Assembly: GCF_012979235.1 (NCBI RefSeq) | Contig: NZ_JAATWC010000004.1 | Coordinates: 169,243-233,242 of the forward strand | Source: Dissulfurirhabdus thermomarina | GTDB taxonomy: Bacteria > Desulfobacterota > Dissulfuribacteria > Dissulfuribacterales > Dissulfurirhabdaceae | DNA: 64,000 bases | Direction: 5' to 3' | In this document: piece by piece, positions 28,928 to 37,900 of the stretch | How the letters are laid out: each line of letters opens with the position of its first letter | Position numbering within the stretch: the stretch's first letter is position 1 | Made by a program: the position numbers and the translations under genes | The notes under the pieces: generated by a model | The model's input: only the letters and a program-made list of their open reading frames with translations | The model's database searches: none | Told to the model about the DNA's origin: nothing

Positions 28928-29962
28928 TCAGGTCTCCATGGCGACGTGACTCAGCACGGCCGCCGTGTATTCCACGAGGGCCTTCATCCGGGCGTAGTTC
29001 ATGCGCACCGGCCCCACCACGCCGAGGCTCCCAGCCGTCCGGTGCCCGACGGCGTAGGGCGTCATGACCACGGCGCAGCCGGGCAGCCCGGCGGCGGGCC
29101 CCGCCCCGATGAGCACCTGGACCCCCTTGGCCTCGAGGCACCCGTCCAGGATGGCCAGCAGCGATTCCTTGTCCTCGAAGGCCCGCAGCAGACGCCGGAT
29201 CCGGTCCACGGTGGAAAACTCCGGGGCGTCCAGGAGGTTGAGCTTCCCGCCCACGAGGACGTCGCCGCCGGCGGCGGCCTGGAGCGGCGCCGCCACCAGC
29301 TCGTCCAGGAGGGCGTCCAGCTCGCGGCGCTCGTCCTCCATCTCCTGCCGGACCCGCCGGCGGATCTCCTCCAGGCTCAGCTCGCCGAGCCGGGCGTTGA
29401 TGGAATCGGCCAGGCCCCGGAGCCGCTCCTCGGGCAGGTCGTGGTCGAGCCGGACGAGCCGGTTCCGGACCACACCGCTGGCGGAGACGATCACCACCAT
29501 GGCGAGCCCCGGCCGGACCCGGAAGATCTCCACGTGCCGCACCCCCTCGCCGGTGACCCGGGGGACGCTCACCAGGGCCGCCTGCCCGGAGACGTCGGCC
29601 AGGACCCGGGCGGCCCGCTTGAGGACGGGCACCAGGCCCTCGCCCACGGCGAGGAGTTCCTTCTCGATGGCCACCTGGTCGCCCCAGGACAGATCCTCGG
29701 GCTCCAGGAGGAACTCGACGTAATAGCGGAACCCGGCCTCGGTGGGCAGCCGCCCGGCGGAGGCGTGGGGCTGGAAGAGACAACCGAGGTCCTCGAGGTC
29801 GGCCATGACGTTGCGGATGGTGGCCGGGCTGAGGCCCAGGCCCGACCGGCGGGCCACGGTCCGGGACCCGACGGGTTCCGCCGTCTCGATGTAGCCCTGG
29901 ACCACGGCCCGGAGGATCCTGGCCTGCCGTTCCGTCAGCGCCTGTCCGTCTCCTGCCGTCAT
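28928..29962 (-). CDS. hrcA: Heat-inducible transcription repressor HrcA
   Basis: HrcA normally binds CIRCE operators to repress hrcA-grpE-dnaK and groESL. From ATG 29962 there are 344 residues. The winged helix domain is TERQARILRAVVQGYIETAEPVGSRTVARRSGLGLSPATIRNVMADLEDLG, followed by LPTEAGFRYYV and the dimerisation region. A longer open frame reaches 30214 but runs over the promoter. No canonical CIRCE (TTAGCACTC-N9-GAGTGCTAA) is visible upstream; a shorter palindrome, TGGAATTCCA, lies in the leader instead. Confidence 0.96.
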   Translation of the reverse strand: MTAGDGQALTERQARILRAVVQGYIETAEPVGSRTVARRSGLGLSPATIRNVMADLEDLGCLFQPHASAGRLPTEAGFRYYVEFLLEPEDLSWGDQVAIEKELLAVGEGLVPVLKRAARVLADVSGQAALVSVPRVTGEGVRHVEIFRVRPGLAMVVIVSASGVVRNRLVRLDHDLPEERLRGLADSINARLGELSLEEIRRRVRQEMEDERRELDALLDELVAAPLQAAAGGDVLVGGKLNLLDAPEFSTVDRIRRLLRAFEDKESLLAILDGCLEAKGVQVLIGAGPAAGLPGCAVVMTPYAVGHRTAGSLGVVGPVRMNYARMKALVEYTAAVLSHVAMET

Positions 29963-30013
29963 GGACGCCGGCCTTCCCGCCGCCCCCGGAGGCGGGGCGG
30001 CCACATATCTGTT

Positions 30014-30023
30014 TGGAATTCCA
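30014..30023. promoter_or_regulatory. Palindrome in the hrcA leader, possible operator
   Basis: TGGAATTCCA is a perfect 10-bp palindrome placed roughly at +14 to +23 of the predicted hrcA transcript, inside an AT-rich island flanked by CTG/CAG. It is the only dyad near the promoter and could serve in place of CIRCE. Confidence 0.35.
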
Positions 30024-30043
30024 GTATATTGAAACCAGTGAGG

Positions 30044-30072
30044 ACGATAATTCCCCCCCAGACCCCTGTCAA
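30044..30072 (-). promoter_or_regulatory. Sigma-70 promoter of hrcA-grpE-dnaK
   Basis: On the minus strand a perfect -35 TTGACA (30072-30067) is followed after 17 bases by TATCGT (30049-30044). Confidence 0.65.
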
Positions 30073-30128
30073 CCCGGCCCCTCCCCGGGGTCCGGGCGGG
30101 GATGTCCTTTCCCGCGACGGCGCCCGCG

Positions 30129-30157
30129 TTGACAGCCAGCGGGGGGGCCGGTAAAGT
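30129..30157 (+). promoter_or_regulatory. Sigma-70 promoter of tatA
   Basis: A perfect TTGACA (30129-30134), a 17-base spacer and TAAAGT (30152-30157) face away from the hrcA promoter about 60 bases to the left. Transcription should start near 30164, immediately before the leader hairpin. Confidence 0.65.
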
Positions 30158-30169
30158 TCGGCCTATCCG

Positions 30170-30195
30170 GGAAAGGTGAGCCTCCTCACCTTTCC
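30170..30195 (+). promoter_or_regulatory. Perfect hairpin in the tatA leader
   Basis: GGAAAGGTGA and TCACCTTTCC form a 10-bp stem with loop GCCTCC near the expected 5' end of the transcript, 21 bases before the tatA start. No T-run follows, so a 5' stabiliser or protein-binding site is more likely than a terminator. Confidence 0.5.
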
Positions 30196-30216
30196 GCCTT
30201 CGAGAGGAACACACGC

Positions 30217-30414
30217 ATGTTTGGGTTGGGAATGCCGGAGCTGATCGTCATCTTCCTCATCGTCCTCGTGGTCTTCGGGGCGGGGAAACTCCCCCAGATC
30301 GGCGAGGGCCTCGGGAAGGGCATCAAGAACTTCAAGAAATCCATCAAGGAGGAAGAAGCGGCGGACAAACCCGAGGACCGAGGCGAACTGGAAGACCGGA
30401 AGTCGTCCGACTGA
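30217..30414 (+). CDS. tatA: Sec-independent translocase protein TatA/E
   Basis: TatA forms the pore-like component of twin-arginine export of folded proteins. The 65 residues have one N-terminal membrane helix ([21 protein letters not shown]), the FGxxKLP hinge, an amphipathic helix ([17 protein letters not shown]) and a charged tail. ATG 30217 follows GAGAGGAA. A second TatA-like gene lies 2.3 kb downstream, after resB and ccsA. tatB/tatC are not in this window. Confidence 0.93.
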   Translation: MFGLGMPELIVIFLIVLVVFGAGKLPQIGEGLGKGIKNFKKSIKEEEAADKPEDRGELEDRKSSD

Positions 30415-30475
30415 CCCCGGGGCGCCTCCGCCCCCCCTTCCTCCCGCCGCCGGCCATGGGCCCGCCGCGCCCGCT

Positions 30476-31840
30476 ATGGAATCCCCGACCCAGCCCCCCC
30501 CCGAACCGGCCAAATCCCTCTTCGACCGCATCTACGACCTCTTTTCTTCCCTCCGCCTGGCCATCTTTCTCCTCATCGCCCTGGCCGTGGCCTCCATCAT
30601 CGGCACCCTGCTGCCCCAGGGAAAGGACCTGGCCTTCTACGGGGAGCACTTTCCCCGGCTCTTGTCGCTGATCCGGGTCCTGGACCTGGGCGACATGTAC
30701 CACTCCTGGTGGTTCCTCGCCCTCATGGGCCTCTTCGCCCTGAACCTGGTCACCTGCACCATCCGGCGCCTGCCCGTCACCCTCCGGCTCTACCGGCGTG
30801 ACAGCCTCGCCCTCGACCCGGACCGCCTGGCCCGGATGTCGCTCCGCCACAGCTGGGTCCTCCACGGAAACCCCGGCGGAGAAAGGGCCGCCGCGTGCTT
30901 CCGTGAGCGGGCCGGCCGGACCCGCACGGCGGAGATCGGCGGGGGGACCCTCCACCTGGTGGAGCACGGACGCTGGACCTACTGGGCCCTCTACGGGCTC
31001 CACGCCAGCATCCTCGTCATCTTCCTCGGCGCCCTCGTCGGCTGGATATGGGGCTTCCACGGCGACCTCCTCCTCATGGAGGGCGACACCGCCGACTCCA
31101 TCACGAACCGCCGCGGCGGGGCCCCCATCCCGCTCGGCTTCCAGGTGCGGTGCGACGACTTCGACGTCTCCTTCTACGAGACCGGCGCCCCCAAGGAATA
31201 CCGGTCCGACCTCACGGTGATCGACGGCGGCCGGGAGGTCCTCCACCGATCCGTCGTGGTCAACAGGCCCCTCACCTACAAGGGCATCACCTTCTACCAG
31301 GCCAACTACCAGGCGGCCCCCGAGGCGGCCGTCCGGATCGAGGCCGCCGACGGCGCGACCAAGACCCTGGTCGTGCCCGCCTACCAGACCGTCACCTGGC
31401 CGGAGAAGGGGATCTCGCTCCGGCTCATCCAGTACATGCCCAACGTCCACGGCGGCGCCGCCGTCCGGCTCCTGTGGGCCGACCGGGACGGGCCGCTCCA
31501 GGGGCCCTGGCTCATCAAGGGGCGGCCGACCCCCCTCACCAGCGGTGACAAGGAATTCAGCCTGTCCCTGATCGATCTCCGCCAGCGGTTCATGACAGGC
31601 CTCTCGGTCAAGAAGGACCCGGGGGTCTGGATCGTCTGGCTCGGGTGCACGGGCCTCATCCTCGGCTTCGTGGTGGTCTTCTGGGTGGGCCACCGGCGCC
31701 TGTGGCTGTGGGTGGGGCCGAGGGACGGAAAGACCGTGGCCGTCCTGGCCGGGCAGACCAACAAGAACAAGACGGCCTTCGAAGACGACTTCCACCGGAT
31801 CGTCAAGGCCATGGACCGCTGCCTGGAGGCTACCCCATGA
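30476..31840 (+). CDS. resB: Cytochrome c biogenesis protein ResB
   Basis: ResB (Ccs1) with CcsA forms the system II haem delivery and attachment complex for c-type cytochromes. The 454 residues begin with a short cytoplasmic part, then SLRLAIFLLIALAVASIIGTLLPQG, the family signature. Membrane segments follow at WWFLALMGLFALNLVTCTIRRLP and YGLHASILVIFLGALVGWIWGF, then a large periplasmic domain (VVNRPLTYKGITFYQANYQ) and a last helix at WIVWLGCTGLILGFVVVFWV. The stop overlaps the ccsA start. No strong ribosome binding site is seen at ATG 30476. Confidence 0.93.
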   Translation: MESPTQPPPEPAKSLFDRIYDLFSSLRLAIFLLIALAVASIIGTLLPQGKDLAFYGEHFPRLLSLIRVLDLGDMYHSWWFLALMGLFALNLVTCTIRRLPVTLRLYRRDSLALDPDRLARMSLRHSWVLHGNPGGERAAACFRERAGRTRTAEIGGGTLHLVEHGRWTYWALYGLHASILVIFLGALVGWIWGFHGDLLLMEGDTADSITNRRGGAPIPLGFQVRCDDFDVSFYETGAPKEYRSDLTVIDGGREVLHRSVVVNRPLTYKGITFYQANYQAAPEAAVRIEAADGATKTLVVPAYQTVTWPEKGISLRLIQYMPNVHGGAAVRLLWADRDGPLQGPWLIKGRPTPLTSGDKEFSLSLIDLRQRFMTGLSVKKDPGVWIVWLGCTGLILGFVVVFWVGHRRLWLWVGPRDGKTVAVLAGQTNKNKTAFEDDFHRIVKAMDRCLEATP

Positions 31841-32685
31841 ACCTCGACAGTTCCTTCTTCCTGAGTCTCACCACCTTCGTCTACCTCGGGGCGGCGGTGA
31901 TCTATCTCTTCCACTGGATCTTCCGGGTCCGGCAGGTGGGGGTCGTCGCCTCCCTGGCGGCCCTGGGCGGGCTCCTCCTCCAGACGGCGGGCATCGGCCT
32001 CCGGTGGGTGGAGTCGTACCAGCGGGGCTACGGGCACGCCCCCCTCTCGAACCTCTACGAGTCGCTGGTCTTCTTCGCCTGGGTGGTGATACTCGTCTAC
32101 CTCGTGGTGGAGCGGCGGACGAAGAACCGGGTGATCGGCGCCTTCGCCACCCCCTTCGCCGCCCTCGCCATGGCCTACGCCTCCTTCAGCCCCCAGGTGG
32201 AGGACGCCATCCAGCCCCTGGTGCCGGCCCTGAAGAGCAACTGGCTCATCGCCCACGTCGTGACCTGCTTCCTCGGCTATGCCGCCTTCGCCGTGGCCTG
32301 CGGCCTGGGCATCATGTACCTCATCCGGTACTTCTCGGACGAGAACCCCGCCGGGCTCGTGGGCACCCTCCCGCCGCTCCGGACCCTCGACGCCCTCATG
32401 TACCAGACCCTCACCTTCGGTTTCGTGTGGCTCAGCCTCGGCATCATCACCGGCGCGGTCTGGGCCAACGAGGCCTGGGGCAGCTACTGGACCTGGGACC
32501 CGAAGGAGACCTGGTCCCTCATCACCTGGTTCGTCTACGCCGTGGCGCTCCACGCCCGGTTCGTCCGGGGGTGGACGGGCCCGCGCATCGCGGTGCTCGC
32601 CATCGTGGGCTTCGCCGCGGTCATCTTCACCTACTTCGGCGTGAACTTCCTGCTCTCCGGCCTCCACAGCTACGGGGCGCAGTAG
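31837..32685 (+). CDS. ccsA: Cytochrome c biogenesis protein CcsA/CcsB (ResC)
   Basis: This 282-residue integral membrane protein of system II has about eight helices. The haem-binding tryptophan-rich WWD motif is WGSYWTWDPKETWSLITWFVYA, and conserved histidines appear in SNWLIAHVVTCFLGY and ALHARF. ATG 31837 overlaps the resB stop (ATGA). Together the pair would attach haem to exported apocytochromes, which fits a respiratory organism rich in c-type cytochromes. Confidence 0.94.
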   Translation: MNLDSSFFLSLTTFVYLGAAVIYLFHWIFRVRQVGVVASLAALGGLLLQTAGIGLRWVESYQRGYGHAPLSNLYESLVFFAWVVILVYLVVERRTKNRVIGAFATPFAALAMAYASFSPQVEDAIQPLVPALKSNWLIAHVVTCFLGYAAFAVACGLGIMYLIRYFSDENPAGLVGTLPPLRTLDALMYQTLTFGFVWLSLGIITGAVWANEAWGSYWTWDPKETWSLITWFVYAVALHARFVRGWTGPRIAVLAIVGFAAVIFTYFGVNFLLSGLHSYGAQ

Positions 32686-32727
32686 GTACGCCGCACCCGG
32701 CGGCCCGAGCCGCCGAAGGACACGCCC

Positions 32728-32949
32728 ATGTTCGGACTCGGCACGCAGGAACTCCTGGTCATCCTCGTCATCGCCCTCTTCCTCTTCGGCGGGAAGAAGC
32801 TCCCCGAGATCGGCGCGGGGCTCGGCCGCGGCCTCCGTTCCTTCAAGAAGGGGCTCCAGGAGATCGACGAGGTGGACCCCCGGAAAGACCTCGGGGAGGT
32901 CCCGGGGGTCTCCGAGCTGAAGGACCTCCAGAAGATCGTCCGAAAGTAG
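32728..32949 (+). CDS. Second TatA/E-family protein
   Basis: The 73 residues open almost like the first TatA ([43 protein letters not shown]), then carry an acidic tail with [13 protein letters not shown]. It is slightly longer than the first copy, with a different tail, so the two are not a recent duplication. Either could act in the TatB position, as in minimal Tat systems. It follows ccsA by 42 bases. Confidence 0.92.
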   Translation: MFGLGTQELLVILVIALFLFGGKKLPEIGAGLGRGLRSFKKGLQEIDEVDPRKDLGEVPGVSELKDLQKIVRK

Positions 32950-32977
32950 CCCGGCGCGGGGGTGCGGCGGGGCCGCC

Positions 32978-33937
32978 ATGCAGGCCATGATCCTTGCCGC
33001 CGGCCTCGGCACGCGGCTCCGCCCCCTGACCCTCCACACCCCGAAGCCCCTCTTCCCGGTCCTCGGCAAACCGCTCCTCCTCCGGCTCCTGGAGACCCTC
33101 GAGGCGGCGGGCGCCGAGATCGTCGCGGTGAACGCCCACCACCTGGCCCACCGAATCGAGGCGGCCCTGGCGGCGTGGCGCCCGCGGTTCCGGGCCCGCG
33201 TGGAGCTCCTCGTGGAGCGGGAGATCCTCGGCACCGGCGGCGGGGTGGGAAACGCCCTCTCCCGGCTCGACCCGGGCCGCCCCCTCCTCCTGGTCAACGG
33301 CGACGTGGTGACCAACCTCGACTTCCGCCGCCTCTGGGACCGGTTCGCCGCGGACCGCGCCCACGCCGTCCTGGTGGTGCACCGGCGGCCGCCCTTCGAC
33401 AAGCTGGCCGTCCGGGACGGCCGGGTCCTGGGGTTCGACGCCCCCGGGCCCGGGGCCCTGGCCTTCACCGGGATCTCGATCCTCTTCCCGCCGCTGCTCC
33501 GGCGCCTCCGGGGCGGGCCGGGTTCCCTGATCGCGGCCTTCGAGGCCGCCCTCCGGGAGACACCCGGTGCGATCCGGGCCGCCCGGGCCGACCTCCCCGG
33601 CCCGGGCCTCCATCCGCCCGGGGGCCTCGTCTGGGAAGACATCGGCACCCCGGCGGGGTATCTCGCCGCCCACGGCCGGCTCCTCGAGGCGGACGAGACG
33701 CGCCTCTTCCTGCCCGCGGGCGAGCCGCCACCGCCGGCGGACACCCGGGTGGAGGACTGGGCCTGCCTGGGCCGGGGCGTACGGATCGGCCGGGGGGTCA
33801 CCCTGCGCCGCACCGTGGTCTGGAACTATGCAACCGTGCCCGAGGGGAGTACCCTTGACCAGTGCATCGTGACCCCCCGCCAGACGCTGTGCCTCACCCA
33901 TGCGGATGACGACCCCGACCGCCAGCCCCGCCCATGA
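32978..33937 (+). CDS. Sugar-1-phosphate nucleotidyltransferase, MurU-like
   Basis: This 319-residue protein has the pyrophosphorylase signature MILAAGLGTRLRPLT with K at TPKPLFPVLGKPLL, the substrate strand LLLVNGDVVTNLDF and the C-terminal VWEDIGTPAGYLAAH. The distal part has one or two hexapeptide-like turns (LGRGVRIGRGVTLRRTVVWN). It overlaps the next gene, a small-molecule kinase, by 38 bases. That pair matches the MurU/AmgK arrangement of peptidoglycan sugar recycling, though mannose-1-phosphate guanylyltransferase activity is also possible. Confidence 0.85.
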   Translation: MQAMILAAGLGTRLRPLTLHTPKPLFPVLGKPLLLRLLETLEAAGAEIVAVNAHHLAHRIEAALAAWRPRFRARVELLVEREILGTGGGVGNALSRLDPGRPLLLVNGDVVTNLDFRRLWDRFAADRAHAVLVVHRRPPFDKLAVRDGRVLGFDAPGPGALAFTGISILFPPLLRRLRGGPGSLIAAFEAALRETPGAIRAARADLPGPGLHPPGGLVWEDIGTPAGYLAAHGRLLEADETRLFLPAGEPPPPADTRVEDWACLGRGVRIGRGVTLRRTVVWNYATVPEGSTLDQCIVTPRQTLCLTHADDDPDRQPRP

Positions 33938-34913
33938 CGAACCGCGCCGCGCCCCGGCACCCGACGGGTCGGACCGGCGTTTTGCGCGGTGCGACTGGCA
34001 CGGGCGGCGGGCGGTGGTGGTGGACCCGGCCCCCGGGCCGGCGGGCCGAGCCGAGGCGGAAAGCGCCTTCCGGATCGGCCGCCACCTCGCCGCGCGCGGG
34101 GTCCCGGTGCCGGAGATCCTCGCCTTCGATCCCGCCACCGGGCGGCTGGTGATGGAAGACCTCGGCGACGCCCGCCTCCAGGACGCGGCCCTCGCCCGCC
34201 TCGGGGCCGGCGACCTGGACGGCCTCCGGGCCCTCTACCGGCGGGCCCTCGAGGTGCTCGCCCACCAGCAAGTGGCGGGCGGGCGCGGCTTCGACCCGGC
34301 CTGGTGCCACGACACCCCGGCCTACGACGCCCGGCTCGCCCGGGAACGGGAGGCCGGCTACTTCCTGGAGGCCTTCGTGCGCGGAAGATGCGGCCTCGAT
34401 CCCGGCCCCGGGCTGCTGGCGGAACTCGACGCCCTCGCCGAGGGCGTCCGGCGCCACGAGACCACCGCCTACTTCCTCCACCGCGACTTCCAGTCCCGGA
34501 ACCTCATGGTGCAGGGAGACCGGCTCCGGGTCCTCGACTTCCAGGGCGGCCGCCTCGGCCCCCTCGCCTACGACGCCGCCGCCCTCCTGCTGGACCCCTA
34601 CGTGGAGCCGCCCCAGGACCTCTGGGAGCCCCTGCTCGGCGACTACCTCGAGGCCCTGTCCGCCCTCGGCGTCCGGGTGGCCGAGGCCGACTTCCGCCGG
34701 GAGTTCGCCCGGCTCGCGCTCCTCCGCAACCTCCAGGTCCTCGGGGCCTTCGCCTTCCTCTCCGGCGTCAAGGGCCGGCCCTCCTTCGCCCGGCACATCC
34801 CGGCGGCCCTTCGCCGGCTCATCCGGCTCATGGAGGCGTACCCGCCGGATCCACCCTGCCCGGCGCTGGCCGACCTCGCCCGCCGGATCATGGAACGGGA
34901 GGCCGCCCGATGA
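33900..34913 (+). CDS. Aminoglycoside phosphotransferase-fold sugar kinase, AmgK-like
   Basis: The 337-residue protein has a protein-kinase-like fold with catalytic loop YFLHRDFQSRNLMV and metal-binding VLDFQGGRLGPLAYDAAALL. A phosphate-loop-like strand occurs near ILAFDPATGRLVMEDLGDARL. AmgK phosphorylates the anomeric carbon of N-acetylmuramate. The overlap with a nucleotidyltransferase supports a salvage route that makes UDP-sugars, but the substrate is inferred. Its stop overlaps the AsmA-like gene start (ATGA). Confidence 0.83.
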   Translation: MRMTTPTASPAHDEPRRAPAPDGSDRRFARCDWHGRRAVVVDPAPGPAGRAEAESAFRIGRHLAARGVPVPEILAFDPATGRLVMEDLGDARLQDAALARLGAGDLDGLRALYRRALEVLAHQQVAGGRGFDPAWCHDTPAYDARLAREREAGYFLEAFVRGRCGLDPGPGLLAELDALAEGVRRHETTAYFLHRDFQSRNLMVQGDRLRVLDFQGGRLGPLAYDAAALLLDPYVEPPQDLWEPLLGDYLEALSALGVRVAEADFRREFARLALLRNLQVLGAFAFLSGVKGRPSFARHIPAALRRLIRLMEAYPPDPPCPALADLARRIMEREAAR

Positions 34914-37900
34914 GACCGCGGCGGCTGCGGCGCCTCCTCCCCGCCCTCGTGCTCCCCCTGGCCCTCGTGGTCTGGCTGGGTCCCTACCTCGTGGGCCTCG
35001 AGGCCGTCCGGGCCCGCGTCCTCCAGGCGGCCCGGGCCCGCCTCGGGCCCGCCACCCGCCTGGCGGCCATCCGGTGGTCCTGGCTCCCGCGCCCGGCGGT
35101 CACCCTCTCGGGGGTGCACATCGAGCTACCCGGCCTGGTGCTGGACGCCCCGGCCGTGGAACTGGTCCCGGACCCCATCGGGCTCGCCCACGGCCGGCCG
35201 GCCCTCTGGGAGGTCCGGCTCGCCTCCCCGTCGGCGCGGATAGAACCGGCCGCGTGGCACCGGCCGGGGAGCCCGGCACACGCCGAGCCGGCCGGGGCGC
35301 GGTTCGTCCCGCCGCCGATCCGCCGGGTCCGGGTGACGGAGGGGCGGATCGTCCTCCGCGACGGCCCGCGCCGGATCGACCTCACCGGGGTCGAGGCGCG
35401 GATCGGGCTCTCGGAGCGGCCCCTCACCCTGGAGGTCACGTGCACCCCCGGCCTTGCCGACCGACTCGAGGTGCACGGCACCCTCGAACCCGGGACACTC
35501 CGCTACCGGCTCCGCGTCGCGCTCAAGGGTCTCCGGCCGGCGTCCGCCGTGGGGGCCTGGGGCCTCCGGCACCCGCTGGCGCCCCGGGACCTCGTCCTCA
35601 ACCTGCAGGGCGACGTCAGCGGGGACGGCACCGGCGCCTTCGAGGGCCGGTTCACCGGCGACATCCCCTGCCTGGTCCTCCGCCCCGGCGAGGAGGACAT
35701 CTCCTTCGCCTGCGGCGCCCTGGCCTTCCAGGTGGTCCGGGACGGTGACGCGTGGACCGTGGGCCTCGACCGCCTGGACCTCTCGGATCCCCGCCTGCGG
35801 ATCTCGGGCCGGATCCGCTACCTGGCCGAAACCGGAGGGGCCCGCCGTTCCCGCCTCGCCCTCGATCTCCGGGCCGCCGACGTGGACCTCGGCGGCGTCC
35901 GGCGCAAGGTGCTCGCCCTCTGGGGCGGGCATCCCGTGGCCCGAAAGGTCTGCGACATCGTCCGGGGAGGCACCGCCACCGCCGCCGGTTTCTCCTTCGA
36001 GGGGCCGCCCTCCTGGCTGAACCGGCTGGACAAGATGCGGATCACCGCCACGGTCCGGGGCACGGAGGTCCATGTCCCAGGTCTCTCGCTCACGGACACG
36101 GCCGGCGAGGTACGGATCGTGGACGGCCTCTTGGTGGGCGAAAACCTCTCCACCCGCCTGGACCACACCTTCGGCCATGACGGCACCCTGCGGCTCGGCC
36201 TCCACGGCGCGGACCCGGCCTTCCACCTGGACATCGCCGTGGACGTGGACATGGCGGACCTGGTCCCGGTGCTCAGGGGGATCGTCCACGGCGATGCGCT
36301 CCGGTCGGAGCTCGACCGATTCCGTGACCTGTCCGGCCGGGCCGAGGGGCGGCTTCGGATCGGGGAGCGACTCCATGCCCCCAAGGTCCGCGTCGACGTC
36401 TCGGCCATGGACTTCTCCGGCCGCTACGCCCGCCTCCCCTGGCCATTCACCGTCCGCCGCGGCCGCCTCGCCCTGCGCCCCGAGAAGGTGACCTGGACCG
36501 GGATCGAGGCCGAGGTGGGCCCCCACCGGCTGCGGGAGGTGGCCGGGAGCATCACCCTCGGGCGCCGCCAGGATCTCCGCATGGAGGGCGCCGGCGAGAT
36601 CTCGGCCGGTCCCCTGCTGGCGGGGCTGTCGGCCGTCCCCGCGGCCGCCCGGGCGCTGTCGCCTTTCCTCGCCCATGCCCGGGGCCGGATCACCGTTTCC
36701 CGGTTCACCCTCGCCGGCCCGTGGTCCCGCCCGGCGGCCTGGCGGTACGAGGCCGAGGCCACCGCCCTCGACCTCCGCCTGGACGGTCCCGCACTGCCCG
36801 CCGGCCTGCGCCTCCGCCGGGTGGACCTCCTGGTGAACCAGGAGCGGGTCACCCTCCGCCGGGCGGAGGCCGACGTGAAGGGCCTCCCCCTCAGCGCCGC
36901 CGGCTCGGTGCGCTTCGGCGGGCCGAAGGCGGCGCGCGGCGGCTGGCTGGACGTGGAGGGCGCCATGGGCCGCACCCTGGCGATGTGGCTCGAAGGACGT
37001 GGCTGGCTCCCCGCCGCCTACCGGCCCCGCCTCCCGTGCCGGATCGAGAACGCCCACCTGGCCTGGGACGCGGCCGGGGCCCGCTTCAGCGGCGACCTCT
37101 TTCCCGGCCGCCGCGGCGGCGCGGCGACGGACCGGGTGGCCGTCCGCCTCTCGGTGACACCCGGCCACCTCCGGATCGAGCGCCTCTCCCTGGAAAGCCG
37201 CGGGGAGAAGGGGGAACTCTCCCTGGATCTCGACCGGCGGCGGGGGGGGCTTCGCCTGGCATGGGCCGGGGCCATCCGGAAGACATCCCTGGACCGGCTC
37301 CTTTCCCGGAACCGCCTGCTCTCCGGCGAGATGGACGGGAACTTCACCCTGGCCTTCGATCCCGACCGGCCCGGGCGGACCCGCGTCACCGGCCGGGCCC
37401 GGGTCCGCCACCTCCGCTGGCCCTGGGGGCTCCGCCGCCCCGTGGACGTGGAACAGCTCAAGGTCTCGGGTCACGGCGGCTCGGCGCGGCTGGACGTCCT
37501 GATCCTCGGGATCGGGCCGGAACGGGTCCATCTCAAGGGAGACATCCGGGCCACGCGGGCGGCCCTGGTGCTGGACCTCGAGGCCGCCTCCCCCCGCCTG
37601 ACCTGGGAGAACCTGGCCTCCTTCCTCCCCGCCGCCGGGGAAAAGAAAGGCGGGACCCCGCCGTCGGGACGCCGGCGCTGGCCCGTGGACCTCGAGCTCC
37701 GTTTCCGGGTGAAGGCCTTCCGCGTGGCCGAGAAGACGCTGGAACGGGCCTCGACCTCGGGCCACGTCTTCACGGTACGCCGGGCCGTAGGCAAGATCGG
37801 GCTCACCCCGGCCGGCGACCTCCATCTCCGGGTGACCCGGGCGGAGCTCTGCGGCCTCGGGCTGGGACTCCGGTGGGACACCCACGGCGCCGAGACCCGG

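Noticed and set aside
29963-30214. An N-terminal extension of hrcA to 30214
   Set aside because: It would read through the sigma-70 promoter of the operon and adds 84 residues foreign to the family.
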